Shown in pieces: positions 25,248-34,643 of a stretch of 54,025 bases of DNA. This DNA is from RGIG5952 sp045603485 (GTDB taxonomy: Bacteria > Verrucomicrobiota > Kiritimatiellia > RFP12 > JAAYLN01), in contig JAZUMF010000102.1 in assembly GCA_045603485.1 (NCBI GenBank), positions 1-54,025 on the forward strand. Reading direction: 5' to 3'. Position numbers and translations under genes: made by a program. The number at the start of each line of letters is the position of its first letter. Position 1 is the stretch's first letter. The notes under the pieces were generated by a model. That model was not told the origin of the DNA. It saw nothing but the letters and a program-made list of their open reading frames with translations, and ran no database searches.

Positions 25248-26492
25248 ATGAAAAAACCTGAAATATTAGCTCCAGCCGGCGAATTCATCTGCCTGCAGGC
25301 CGCATTAGATGCGGGCGCAGACGCCATTTACTTTGGCATAGGCCCTCTAAATATGCGTGCCCGCAGCGGCTCCGGCTTCACCGTTGAAGATCTGCCCGAG
25401 CTCTCCCGCCGTTGCCATAGTGTTGGTGTAAAGGCATATCAAACCATAAATACAATCGTCTTTGATGACGAGCTGGAAGCTGCCGAAAAAATGATTATCG
25501 CCGCAGCCCCTTATGTAGATGCCTTCATCGTCTCAGACCTCGGAGTTGTAGAGCTTTGCAAAAAACACGGAGTTGAATTTCACATCTCAACGCAAATGTC
25601 TGTTTCAAATAGCAGTGCAGCGCGCTTTCTGAAAAATCTCGGAGCCTCCCGAATTGTCCTCGCCAGAGAGTGCACACTGAAAGACATCTCAAAAATCACA
25701 TCATCGGTAGACATCGACATTGAATGCTTTGTCCACGGTGCGCAATGCGTAGCCGTCTCCGGCCGTTGCTTCATGAGCCACGAAGCTTACGGAGCAAGCG
25801 CATGCAGAGGAGAATGCAATCAACCCTGCCGCCGCCGTTATCTCATACAAGCGGTAGACATGGATGATGACGGGGTAACACCTATAGACAGAGGAGACAA
25901 CATCTCATGGATACTCGGGGCACACACCGTAATGTCAGCGCGAGATCTATGCTCCCTCGGCTTTGTCGACAAACTCATTGACGCAGGAATCGCAAGCTTC
26001 AAAATTGAAGGCAGAGCAAGAAATGCCGACTATGTCAAAACCGTCACAAGCGCATACCGTCGTGCAGTAGATGCCGTATTTGATGGAACATACGACCAAC
26101 AGCTCTCCGAGCAGCTGATCGAAGAAGTCAAAACGGTATTCAACAGAGGCTTCTCAAAAGGAATGTACTTTGGGCGTCCAGGAGAATCGCAATTCACTAA
26201 CTCCGACAGCTCCCTCGCGACAACAATCAAGCGGGAAATCGGGCGTGTAGTCAATTACTATCCAAAAATTGGCGTTGCCCATGTCGAAGTGCTCGGATAC
26301 CCCTTAAAAGTCGGCGATGAAATCAGAATTCACGGCCCTACAACTGGCGTCGTAGAACTGACCCCCGATGCGCTTTACCGCGACAATGAATCACTTGAAA
26401 TCGTCGAGCGTGGAGGCTGGGCAACCTTCAAGGCCCCCAAATGCCGTGTTGGCGATAAAGTATTCTATGTAGAGCACAGACAACCGCAATAG
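25248..26492 (+). CDS. U32-family peptidase-like protein (TrhP/YegQ type), 414 aa
   Basis: Best-known members are needed for 5-hydroxyuridine formation at tRNA U34 (TrhP) and not for proteolysis; others are called collagenases. The N-terminus PEILAPAGEFICLQAALDAG and YFGIGPLNMRA are typical. The conserved U32 block is ECFVHGAQCVAVSGRCFMS (about 161-180), with cysteines continuing in ACRGECNQPCRRRY that may hold an Fe-S cluster. FKIEGRARNADYV follows. The C-terminal ~80 residues form the usual beta-barrel domain. It converges with the DinG gene 21 bp away with no clear terminator. Confidence 0.88.
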   Translation: MKKPEILAPAGEFICLQAALDAGADAIYFGIGPLNMRARSGSGFTVEDLPELSRRCHSVGVKAYQTINTIVFDDELEAAEKMIIAAAPYVDAFIVSDLGVVELCKKHGVEFHISTQMSVSNSSAARFLKNLGASRIVLARECTLKDISKITSSVDIDIECFVHGAQCVAVSGRCFMSHEAYGASACRGECNQPCRRRYLIQAVDMDDDGVTPIDRGDNISWILGAHTVMSARDLCSLGFVDKLIDAGIASFKIEGRARNADYVKTVTSAYRRAVDAVFDGTYDQQLSEQLIEEVKTVFNRGFSKGMYFGRPGESQFTNSDSSLATTIKREIGRVVNYYPKIGVAHVEVLGYPLKVGDEIRIHGPTTGVVELTPDALYRDNESLEIVERGGWATFKAPKCRVGDKVFYVEHRQPQ

Positions 26493-26513
26493 ACAAAACC
26501 ACGCAAAACGGGA

Positions 26514-29180
26514 CTACTTCAAAGACCCAAAAATCTCCTCCGCCGAAAAACACTTTTTCGGCGACAAAGGCATACTCTTACGCAAAAAGCCCCCATAGTT
26601 CTTTGTTACAAATCGAGTATCCGCAATTATAACCGTACCCCGATCCAGGCGGTGGCGAATAAGACGCCCAAAACCCTGACGCAATTTAAGAGCCGTCATT
26701 GGAAGAGAAAAATCATAAAAAGGCTTTCCTCCCCTATCCGCAATTTGCTCACAGCGGGCTGAATTGATAGGATCGGTAGGAGCGGCAAACGGCAACCTCG
26801 CAATCACCACACAAGACAATGCCTCGCCCTGAATGTCGACACCCTCCCAAAAAGAGTGCGTCCCGAAAAGAACATTGCCTGGCATCTGTCTAAAGATACC
26901 CGTGATCCGATCCCTTGAACCGCTCTCACCCTGCACAAGCAACCCAAGCCCACGAGCCTGCAGTTCCGCACGAAGCAATTCCGCACTCCTGCGCATCATC
27001 TCATAACTCGTAAAAAGAACCAGCGTGCGGCCGCCATAATGCTTGGCAAGCTGCAAAACCAGATTCGAAAGCTCACCGATGTATGAACGATCCTGAGCCT
27101 CCGGCTCTGGAAGATACATAGGAACAAGCAGTGAAGACTGTGAAAAATAATCAATTGGACTTGGCGAAACCTTTATCGCAAGACGCTCCTTAGGAATTCT
27201 ATTTATACCCAACCGTGAAAAAATATAATCAAAACGCCCACCCGCAGACAAAGTCGCAGAGCAGAAAATCACACTAGAGCAGCGATTGTAAAAACTCAAA
27301 TTGAGAAACTCGCCGACTTCCAAAGGCGCGGCCGAAGCTTCAGCCAAAGCACCCGGTCCATGCGAACGCTCAATCCAAAAGACATACGAATCATCAGAGC
27401 CCGACATTATGATGTCAGTCGCATTTATCAGTTCCTCAACACGAGAAACCGCCGACCGCAATTCCGTAACATCTCCGGCGGCAAGATTCAACTCCCCGCT
27501 CAAATCGCCTTGCACGATATGAATAAGATTATCCAACAGCTCCAAAAGCTTTTTTTGAGCCTCCGTAAAAGCCGCCTGCGCAATCCTAACATTTTCCCAG
27601 TTCTTGTCAGGTGCAGGCAAAGGGGCATCAGGAGCCACAGGCTCAAATCTATACCTCAAAGGAGCATCGCTTTTAGAGACAAGGGCATACAACTCCTTGA
27701 AAAAGACATCTGACCTCGCATAGATATTCTTAACAGCGACAAAAGCGTCCGCAAGGGAATTCTCAAACTCATCAGGAGTTAAAACCGTAAACGCACCGCT
27801 TTCATAACGCCGCTTCAAGTCATACAAAGCCCCGCGCGACCTCTTGCCCCTTTGCTGGGCAATGCGATTCAAAACCGAAGCCAATGATGAAGGCGAAAGA
27901 GTAAGAGTAAAATGGGCAGTTGCCGACTCCTCCAAATTATGCGCCTCGTCAAAAACAATCTGAGAATATTTTGGTATGGAAATCGGCGAATCAAGGCCAA
28001 GCTCGGAAAAAACAAGAGAATGGTTGGCAATAATCAAATTTGCGCGCAAAGCCCTTTCTCGGGCCTTCTGTATAAAACACCTATGATAAAGCTTACAGCC
28101 GCGTCCGCGACATTCATCTGAAGAACAAGTAAGCATAGAAAGAAACGACGGTTCAACGGCACCACTCCCCGTAAGGGCGTCCAAGTCGCCGTCGGGAGTC
28201 GTTACAACCCACACAACAGTCGCAATCAACATTCGAATCTCAGGATTAGAAAGCGTATCCTCCACCCCCTCATCCATCAACTGCGACAGCCTGCGAAGAC
28301 AAAGGTAGTTCGTCCGCCCCTTTATAATTGCAGAAGCAAGCTCAGGCATACCTGGAAATGCCCGGGCCTCCGAAATCATTCTGAGAACTGCCGGCAAATC
28401 CTTTTGAATAAGCTGCGATTGCAAATTCTTAGTATTCGTACTTATAACAACGGGAACATCATTCAGCTTCGCCCAGAGAGCGGCAGGAAGAAGATACGCC
28501 AAACTCTTGCCAATGCCGGTACCGGCTTCAGCAATAAGATGGTGCCCCTGATTAAAAGCATCGACAACAGCCCTCAGCATTTGGATTTGTCCAGGTCTAG
28601 GTTCATAACCCTCAACAAGACGGGAGAGCATACCACCCTCCTCCAAATAAGCCGAAACAGATGAAACATCCAAAGGAGTACAATCATCAAGCGTAGGAAG
28701 GCTAGGCCGTTCAACCCGTTTAACCGTAGCCTTAAAAGAATCAAACCAAGGACGTACCTCACCGTCGTTCAAATGGTCGTCATGCCATCTCGAAAAGAGC
28801 TTTGCTAACGCAACCTCATCAATTGAAACAGCCAATGCGGCAACCATATCAAGAACCCAATGCGGAAGAAAATCAAGCCGAGAAGCACACTCCTGCCAAA
28901 TCCTCCACAGCTCCTCGACATCCTTCAAATTATCAAGAGCATTGTGCCAATACTGCGTAGCCTCAGGATACAAAACGGAACAAAGAGCGTAAGCGTCAAC
29001 AACAAACCAATTGTGCAAAGATGCCTCAGCGATCAAAGCACCGACATTTGAAATATCATTTGTGATAAAAAAACGGCAATCCGCATCCTCCCTCTTTGGC
29101 CAAACAACCATAGAAGAAGACTCGGCTCGAGACCACACAACTTGGAACTGCACACTATCTCTATTGTCGACTTCACTCAT
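26514..29180 (-). CDS. dinG: DinG/XPD-type ATP-dependent DNA helicase, 888 aa
   Basis: A superfamily 2, 5'-to-3' Fe-S helicase of the DinG/YoaA/XPD group. Walker A is AEAGTGIGKS (about 213-222), then VVISTNTKNLQSQL, the DEAH box FDEAHNLEES (about 408) and late motifs FGTHSFWEGVDIQGE and LRQGFGRLIRH. Cluster cysteines are in NYLCLRRLS (about 293) and SSDECRGRGCKLYHRC (about 350-365). The first ~190 residues look like a decayed DnaQ-like exonuclease domain without its acidic residues (VVDAYALCSVLYPEATQYWH). It probably acts in repair or replication. It lies 26 bp downstream of the phosphatase-fold lipoprotein gene. Confidence 0.9.
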   Translation of the reverse strand: MSEVDNRDSVQFQVVWSRAESSSMVVWPKREDADCRFFITNDISNVGALIAEASLHNWFVVDAYALCSVLYPEATQYWHNALDNLKDVEELWRIWQECASRLDFLPHWVLDMVAALAVSIDEVALAKLFSRWHDDHLNDGEVRPWFDSFKATVKRVERPSLPTLDDCTPLDVSSVSAYLEEGGMLSRLVEGYEPRPGQIQMLRAVVDAFNQGHHLIAEAGTGIGKSLAYLLPAALWAKLNDVPVVISTNTKNLQSQLIQKDLPAVLRMISEARAFPGMPELASAIIKGRTNYLCLRRLSQLMDEGVEDTLSNPEIRMLIATVVWVVTTPDGDLDALTGSGAVEPSFLSMLTCSSDECRGRGCKLYHRCFIQKARERALRANLIIANHSLVFSELGLDSPISIPKYSQIVFDEAHNLEESATAHFTLTLSPSSLASVLNRIAQQRGKRSRGALYDLKRRYESGAFTVLTPDEFENSLADAFVAVKNIYARSDVFFKELYALVSKSDAPLRYRFEPVAPDAPLPAPDKNWENVRIAQAAFTEAQKKLLELLDNLIHIVQGDLSGELNLAAGDVTELRSAVSRVEELINATDIIMSGSDDSYVFWIERSHGPGALAEASAAPLEVGEFLNLSFYNRCSSVIFCSATLSAGGRFDYIFSRLGINRIPKERLAIKVSPSPIDYFSQSSLLVPMYLPEPEAQDRSYIGELSNLVLQLAKHYGGRTLVLFTSYEMMRRSAELLRAELQARGLGLLVQGESGSRDRITGIFRQMPGNVLFGTHSFWEGVDIQGEALSCVVIARLPFAAPTDPINSARCEQIADRGGKPFYDFSLPMTALKLRQGFGRLIRHRLDRGTVIIADTRFVTKNYGGFLRKSMPLSPKKCFSAEEIFGSLK

Positions 29181-29206
29181 TGTCCATCACACATATCGTG
29201 ACAAAA

Positions 29207-30160
29207 CTACAACTCAATCGTCGCAACCACAGGGAAATGGTCAGAAGGATAAAGCTTTTTCCCCGGGCGGGCGTCATTGATTGTTTCATAGTCAAGAACC
29301 CTCACACCAGGAGAAACATAAATATAATCAATACGCATGCCATATTTCCCGTAGGCGTCGATACCGCTTAAAGATTCGTCCCTGAAATTGCGCTCATCAA
29401 CCGTGGCATCCAAAGCCTCGGAAATAGACACCTCATAATCAAGCCATTCCCATCCTGACGCCGAACGCCACGAACCCCTTGGAGTTGTCTCAGACTCATA
29501 CAAAGCATCCCTAAGAATTGCAGCAACGGCCTTTGCCGGAGCATCCGTCTCAAGACAGTTATGATCACCGGTAAATACAACAGGAATTCCATCGCCAATC
29601 TTCTTCATACGCTCAATCACAAGCAGCATACCGTTTTTACGGGCCAATTCACTAACATGGTCAGTATGGGTATTAGCAAAACAAAATCTCTTACCACTTA
29701 AACGATCGCGAAGAACCAAATACGAGCATACTCGCGGGCACCCGGCCCCCCAGCCCCTTCGCCCGGGAATGTCAGGAGTCTCCGAAAGCCAAAAGGTTCC
29801 CTTGGCAAGAAGGTCAAAACGGCTCTTGCGATAACATACAGGTGAAGCCTCGTCACTCACCCTATCAGCATTACGATGCTCACCGACAAACTCATACTCT
29901 GGCAGATTATCGCGCAAGAACTTAGCCTGATCTGGGCAAACCTCCTGCAAACCAAAGACATCAAGATCAAGTCTACTCACAAGCGCAAGCAAATCCCCCT
30001 TACGCTCCACCCAAGCATTAGGCGTACCGCGATCAGCACTGCCATTCACACCAGAGTAGCGGATATTGTATGTCCCGACCTTTATAGCATCACCAGGGAC
30101 GCTCGCACACCCGACAGCCAAAAAAATCACCCCCAAAGCACAAATTAAATAAGCCTTCAT
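29207..30160 (-). CDS. Endonuclease/exonuclease/phosphatase-family lipoprotein, 317 aa
   Basis: A metal-dependent phosphohydrolase fold: VGTYNIRYS (Asn), FGLQEVCPDQ (Glu), FANTHTDHVS, FTGDHNCLETD (canonical GDFN) and YPSDHFPVVA at the end. A lipoprotein signal peptide MKAYLICALGVIFLAVGCAS points to a membrane-anchored, periplasmic enzyme. It could act on phosphodiesters, nucleotides, sphingomyelin or inositol phosphates; the substrate is open. The ATG at 30160 is chosen because the signal peptide starts there; the open frame continues 14 codons upstream. Confidence 0.85.
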   Translation of the reverse strand: MKAYLICALGVIFLAVGCASVPGDAIKVGTYNIRYSGVNGSADRGTPNAWVERKGDLLALVSRLDLDVFGLQEVCPDQAKFLRDNLPEYEFVGEHRNADRVSDEASPVCYRKSRFDLLAKGTFWLSETPDIPGRRGWGAGCPRVCSYLVLRDRLSGKRFCFANTHTDHVSELARKNGMLLVIERMKKIGDGIPVVFTGDHNCLETDAPAKAVAAILRDALYESETTPRGSWRSASGWEWLDYEVSISEALDATVDERNFRDESLSGIDAYGKYGMRIDYIYVSPGVRVLDYETINDARPGKKLYPSDHFPVVATIEL

Positions 30161-30549
30161 AATATCTGATAATTCCTCATTAAAACTTGACAATAGTATC
30201 AAAACCAGCCCCCCTAGTCAAACAACCAAACTGCGGTGTCACACTATCAATATTGTTAAGTCTAATGTCTCGCGTCTAATGTCAATTTCGCTACTGGGGT
30301 AAGTGGAGATTGGGAGTTGAGTAGTTTCTCCGCGTTAAAAACTATCAAACTCGCAAACTATCAAACTGATTCCACTTGCAAACTTTGCTTACGCTATGGG
30401 AAGTTATTGAGTTAAGATTTTGGTATATCAAGTCTAATAGCACTTAAAAGTTTTTGGAAACTACTTTATTTTGCCGCGTGGGCGAGTTAGCCCGCGCACC
30501 TCTTAAAAGTTTTTTTACCAGTTGTCTAGGTTGTTTCCAATCTTAAAAC

Positions 30550-31095
30550 TTTTAAAGGACAGTCCTTTCTGATTCTGATAATCCGCTCTTTAAAGGCCAG
30601 ACTTTAAAAACAAAAATTGCGGATGCCGTGCTGTCCGTGGGGCCGCATTTCGAAAAACCGCTACCCACCAGCGACTATGAAACATCCGCAAGGGAAACAA
30701 TTCGCTTAGGCGATATTGTTTCAAGTCCTTTAATAGTATCAGATGGTGGAAATACTGTCAATTTTTCTTTTGAAAATGTCATCAATACCCAAGCAGCTCG
30801 TCTTAAATCCCAGCAGATACTAGACGATATCAAAGGCACCGTTCTTGGTGATGCCATCAACAAGAACTTTAAGGAGACCTCTACGGCTAACTTGATTGGC
30901 CAAACAATCACAAGCCCTGCGGACTTGGCGGCACTTGCACAGATTTACCGCAATCCCAGCTTTGAGACTTTCCGCTACTTCTTTGTCAAGAATGGCGAGG
31001 TTGTTTGGCAAACTGGTGTAACAGCAAGACTTCCAAATTACTCACCTGATACCGTCCCTGCGATTAGAAGTATGGAAATTATCGCGCTGACTTAA
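30550..31095 (+). pseudogene. Fragment of a JAB/RadC-like polyvalent protein
   Basis: The open frame reads from about 30550 (FKGTVLSDSDNPLFKGQT) to the stop at 31095 without a convincing start. The C-terminal half, IGQTITSPADLAALAQIYR then FETFRYFFVKNGEVVWQTG, resembles the start of the RadC-type JAB metalloprotease domain found in large proteins of phages and integrative elements. The rest of that domain (HxH...D metal motif) is missing. Likely debris of a mobile element. The identification is by eye and moderate. Confidence 0.4.
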
Positions 31096-31271
31096 CTGAT
31101 GTTTCAAGTGTGCTTGAAAATGGGGAAATGCCCGCCCAACTGAATCCCCTCGGCGCAGCTATAGATACGGGTGGTTTAGGAGGGGTCTTCACCGCCGCAT
31201 CTACATCCCAAAACGATATCGTATCACAATCCGCTCCTACTGTCAACTGGGGGCACTATCAATATTGTTAA
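31068..31271 (+). pseudogene. C-terminal fragment of a repeat/beta-helix type surface protein
   Basis: A second frame, overlapping the end of the JAB-like fragment, reads KYGNYRADLTDVSS, LNPLGAAIDTGG and NWGHYQYC-stop. Phrases such as NPxxxAIDTGG are common near the end of secreted right-handed beta-helix proteins. There is no start codon context; it is a fused scrap rather than a gene. Confidence 0.3.
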
Positions 31272-31559
31272 GTCTAATGTTTCGCGTCTAATGTCAATTT
31301 CGCTACTGGGGTAAGTGGAGGTTGGGAGTTGAGGAGTTTCGCCGCGTGAAAAAACTGTCAAACTCGCAAACTGTCAAACTGCTCCTACTTGCAAACTTTG
31401 CTTAAACTATGGGAAGTTATTGAGTTAAGATTTTGGTATATCAAGTCTAATAGCACTTAAAAGTTTTTGGAAACTACTTTATTTTGCCGCGCGGGCATGT
31501 TAGCCCGCGTACCTCTTAAAAGTTGTTTTTACCAGTTGTCTAGGTTGTTTCCAATCTTA

Positions 31560-31826
31560 AAACTTTTTAAGGTACAGTCCTTTTTGATTCTGATAATCCA
31601 CTCTTTAAAGGCCAGACTTTAAAAACAAAAATTGCGGATGCCGTGCTGTCCGTGGGGCCTGGTTCTAAAGAACTGCTACCCACCAGCGACTATGAAACAT
31701 CCGCAAGGGAAACAATTCGCTGAGGCGATATTGTTTCAAGTCCTTTAATAGTATCAGATGGTGGAAATACTGTCAATTTTTCTTTTGAAAATGTCATCAA
31801 TACGCAAGCAGCTCGTCTTTAACTAT
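31560..31826 (+). pseudogene. Second, decayed copy of the JAB-protein fragment
   Basis: Part of R2. It repeats SDSDNPLFKGQT and TSDYETSARETIR but has an in-frame TGA at 31721-31723 where R1 has TTA (Leu), and it breaks off after NTQAARL. Confidence 0.6.
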
Positions 31827-31828
31827 TA

Positions 31829-31883
31829 GTGTCAGACAATTATACTTGACATAAAACAAAACCTTACTATACTAACACAATAA
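31829..31883 (+). repeat. Promoter-bearing repeat, copy 4
   Basis: GTGTCAGACAATTATAC, then TTGACA (31846-31851), a 16-bp spacer and TATACT (31868-31873). It begins just beyond the end of R2. No gene follows within 500 bp on this strand, so it has no obvious client. Confidence 0.7.
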
Positions 31884-31949
31884 ATAGTCGGTATTACAAA
31901 ATCTCTGAGACTCTGTGCCGCTGTGTTAAGATTAAAACTACCGCTCGCA

Positions 31950-32058
31950 TTTTGTTCCGCACCGTAATCTCATTTTCAAAACATCACCTCTCTATATTCC
32001 TAAAACCAAACATTATAAACCAACAAAATCCCAAAATGAGATTATTGTGCGGAACAAA
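31950..32058. repeat. Inverted pair of the GTTCCGCACCGTAATCTC repeat
   Basis: A plus-strand copy (31950-31976) and a minus-strand copy (32033-32058, with CACAATAATC in place of CACCGTAATC) face each other across 56 bp. Each has beside it a stretch like the TCTGCG/TTAAAACTT module of the 3' array (31895-31938 and 32065-32100). Confidence 0.8.
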
Positions 32059-32191
32059 TTTTACCCATTTCTTCTGCGTTCTTTGCGGGAAAATTTTTAA
32101 CTTATCCGTCATTAAATTGCACAAGTTCTCCTTTTTGTGTACCTCGCCGAAAGCACAAAAAACTTAACCCAAAAAATACAAAAATTCTTCA

Positions 32192-32217
32192 CTATTACCT
32201 ATTACCTATTACCTATT
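32192..32217. repeat. Short tandem repeat, 7-bp unit ATTACCT
   Basis: Three to four consecutive units of ATTACCT before the promoter of the GreA-like gene. Nothing else gene-like lies in 31884-32294. Confidence 0.7.
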
Positions 32218-32294
32218 TCTGAATTCCGCACTGTTCTACATCCGCAACCTTGGAGAAGGATATTGTCGACATTCAATAAAAACGCATTTTCAAC

Positions 32295-32323
32295 TTGCGA
32301 TAGATTAAGCTTTTTGGTATGAT
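32295..32323 (+). promoter_or_regulatory. Promoter of the GreA-fusion gene
   Basis: -35 TTGCGA (32295-32300), 17-bp spacer ending in TGG, -10 TATGAT (32318-32323). About 55 bp before the ATG at 32379. Confidence 0.5.
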
Positions 32324-32378
32324 TGATATCTTAATAGTTTGATTTTTAACTTGCTACTGCAGCAATTAAGGGGAAATT

Positions 32379-34568
32379 ATGGAAGACTCAACTTCTGTGG
32401 ACATCAAGACGCTTGAATTCAACTTTACACAGGCACTTGAACAGGCGCCAATCAATTGCGACGCACTTATCAGCGACCTCGAAAAAGCCCATGAGCTTAA
32501 GAGCTATACAGCTGACAAGTTGGCAAATATGCTTCAGGATAAGCTCATTGCCTCAAAGGATGTTGATGGTCTTATTAAGGTCCTTCAGAAAAAGGCTGAG
32601 TGGAATGACAACACTCCTGTCTTTGGTCAAGCCATTCTTGATGCTCTTCGTCAGGTTGCCACAGACCGCAACTTCATCAAGTTTGTAATCAGCTCCAAGT
32701 TTGGCAAGGTCAAGCCCACTGAGTCTTTTCGCCGTCTTGGTATCTTGCGTTCCCTTAAGCAGGGTGCCACCTTCTTTGACAAGACATGGGGTCTCGGCGA
32801 AGTCACTCGCGTAGACAACTTCAATCTCAAGGTCTATCTTAATTTCCCCACTAAGCCAGACCATGCGATGTCTTTTGAGTATGCTGCCGAAACTCTTAAG
32901 ATTGTCCCTGAAAGTCATCTTCTTGCAATCGCTCATCGCGATCCCGCAGCTATCAATGATATGATTGCAAACCGTCCTGGCGAGCTGATTAAGTCAGCTA
33001 TTGCCAGCTTTGGTCCCTCAACAATTGCCCGTCTCCAGAATCTCCTTGATAATTATGGTATTATCAAAGCCGATGATTGGAAAGCATTTTGGTCACGCGC
33101 CCGCAAGGCTGTCGCATCTGACCCGCTCGTCAATGTTCCTCCAAAGCGTTCCGATCCAATCACGATTCGCGCTTGCGCATTGACCTACGATGACGCATGG
33201 TTTGCCGATCTTAAGACTAAGCGCAACATCCCTGAGCTCTTTGACACCATCTCTCTCTACGAGAACACCGAGGGTAAGCCTGCAACGACTCCATACGCAA
33301 TGGAGGTTTTGACAGATAGGTTGATGTTTGCCATCAATGGCGCATTCCTCTATCCGCCTCCAATGTTTACCCGTCTCGTCCTTTTGGCTCAGCGTCTCAA
33401 CATCTCAACTCCACGCGATGAGCTGGTTGAAGTCCTTCTCGATGACAATCGCTTCTTGATGGCTGGCGATAAGCTCTCTGTCGGTGAAGCTGGCGAGATG
33501 GTTCGCTTCATTGTCAACACCCGTCCTGAAGCAGTCGGTTTGCTACTCCAGAGCCTCCCTGAGATGAACTACAGCCTTCTCAAGCAGACGATGGAAGTTC
33601 TTCGCAATGTACCTGATTTTGTCAAGCAGCTTCAGGATTGCACCCGCGAACTTCTTGCTTCTACCTCAGCTCCAGCAACACTCCTCGTTTGGACCTTGCG
33701 CGATAACGACTGGGAAGACCTCAAGGATTGGAAGCTTCCTTCGCTCTACGAACTTATGGAGCATGCCATTGCAATTTGCGAAGACCAGGCAGCAACTGGC
33801 GAGCTTCTCCATATGCAGCATTATTTGAGAGATCTTTATGCCAAGTCAAAAGTTGAAGGCTGGTTCGGCAAATCATTCGCTGCTCTTAACCCGCTTCAGC
33901 AGGAAGCTCTCTTTATGCGCTTGCAGAACAATTTGGCTGTAGCAGAGCCCAAATATCAGCGCGAGCTTGTCAAAACAATGACAGCAATCAACCCAGACCT
34001 TGCCAACAAGAAGGTATCCGCAGTTGCCCGTCCCGTTGAAGCTCCTGAGCTCCACTACACATCTTGGAGATCACTTCACGCCCGCCAAGAGCAGTTCCGT
34101 CAGCTCGTCGAGGTCGAAATTCCCAAAAATACCCAGGACATCGCCTTTGCGCGCGGCTATGGCGACCTTCGCGAAAACTTCGAATACCAGTCGGCTAAGG
34201 ATCAGCAGCGCATCCTTCTTGCTCGCCGCGAGGAGTGGAGTGTTGAGCTTGAAGCAATGCATGGTGCCTTCTTCTATGACACCGTTGTTGATTTCTCTGT
34301 CGTTGGCACAGGTACAGAGGTCACCCTTGAAAAGGCTGATGGCACAACAATCAGCTATTCTATCTTGGGCGAGTGGGACAGTGACGAAGAGCTCAACATT
34401 CTCCCCTGCCGAAGCAAGTTAGCAAAGCTCTTTGCCGGCAAAAAGATTGGTGAGAAGGTAACAATCCCATCCGTTGTCGGTGAAGAAGAGGTAACCATCA
34501 AGGCAATTGCTCCGCTTTCTGAGGTTGTCCGCAAGTGGATTGGGCAGCCCGCCGTTGAAAATGCATAA
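32379..34568 (+). CDS. Long protein with C-terminal GreA/GreB domain, 729 aa
   Basis: The last ~150 residues are a GreA-type transcript cleavage factor: a coiled-coil with RGYGDLRENFEYQSAKD, which keeps the acidic tip residues (D and E of DLRENFEY) that reach the RNA polymerase active site, then an FKBP-like C-terminal domain (SILGEWDSDEELNILP). The first ~570 residues are mostly helical and unlike GreA; early on they include KTWGLGEVTRVDNFNLKVYL, a small beta segment like CarD/Tudor-type modules. Normal GreA is about 158 aa. Long GreA fusions are known from PVC bacteria; the N-terminal function is unclear. Translation starts at ATG 32379 after AAGGGGAAATT. A strong terminator follows. Confidence 0.85.
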   Translation: MEDSTSVDIKTLEFNFTQALEQAPINCDALISDLEKAHELKSYTADKLANMLQDKLIASKDVDGLIKVLQKKAEWNDNTPVFGQAILDALRQVATDRNFIKFVISSKFGKVKPTESFRRLGILRSLKQGATFFDKTWGLGEVTRVDNFNLKVYLNFPTKPDHAMSFEYAAETLKIVPESHLLAIAHRDPAAINDMIANRPGELIKSAIASFGPSTIARLQNLLDNYGIIKADDWKAFWSRARKAVASDPLVNVPPKRSDPITIRACALTYDDAWFADLKTKRNIPELFDTISLYENTEGKPATTPYAMEVLTDRLMFAINGAFLYPPPMFTRLVLLAQRLNISTPRDELVEVLLDDNRFLMAGDKLSVGEAGEMVRFIVNTRPEAVGLLLQSLPEMNYSLLKQTMEVLRNVPDFVKQLQDCTRELLASTSAPATLLVWTLRDNDWEDLKDWKLPSLYELMEHAIAICEDQAATGELLHMQHYLRDLYAKSKVEGWFGKSFAALNPLQQEALFMRLQNNLAVAEPKYQRELVKTMTAINPDLANKKVSAVARPVEAPELHYTSWRSLHARQEQFRQLVEVEIPKNTQDIAFARGYGDLRENFEYQSAKDQQRILLARREEWSVELEAMHGAFFYDTVVDFSVVGTGTEVTLEKADGTTISYSILGEWDSDEELNILPCRSKLAKLFAGKKIGEKVTIPSVVGEEEVTIKAIAPLSEVVRKWIGQPAVENA

Positions 34569-34576
34569 AATGCGAA

Positions 34577-34613
34577 AAGGCGTGGCGCCAAAGCGTCGCG
34601 CCTTCTTTTTTTA
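34577..34613 (+). terminator. Rho-independent terminator after the GreA-fusion gene
   Basis: GC-rich stem beginning AAGGCG and ending CGCCTT with CGC/GCG inside, a short CAAA loop, followed by CTTTTTTT. It ends just 30 bp before the asd start. Confidence 0.85.
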
Positions 34614-34643
34614 CAAATCCCCCAACAATACACACAGGTAATC

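Larger units (their letters stand above)
30242..31819. repeat. Pair of ~0.56-kb direct repeats (R1 30242-30805, R2 31254-31819)
   Basis: R1 and R2 are roughly 90 percent identical, 1012-1015 bp apart, with about 450 bp of single-copy sequence between. Each begins at CACTATCAATATTG, runs through a non-coding AT-rich part with a GC hairpin (30476-30497; 31490-31509), then into the same protein-coding remnant, and stops at GCTCGTCTT. The whole stretch 30161-32378 has no intact gene. Confidence 0.9.

Noticed and set aside
29207..30202. Start of the phosphatase-fold lipoprotein at 30202
   Set aside because: The 14 extra residues would sit in front of a complete lipoprotein signal peptide that begins at the ATG at 30160.
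30628..31095. Intact 155-residue gene in the scar
   Set aside because: The frame is open well upstream of the GTG, there is no start context, the domain is cut off, and a second copy has an in-frame stop.
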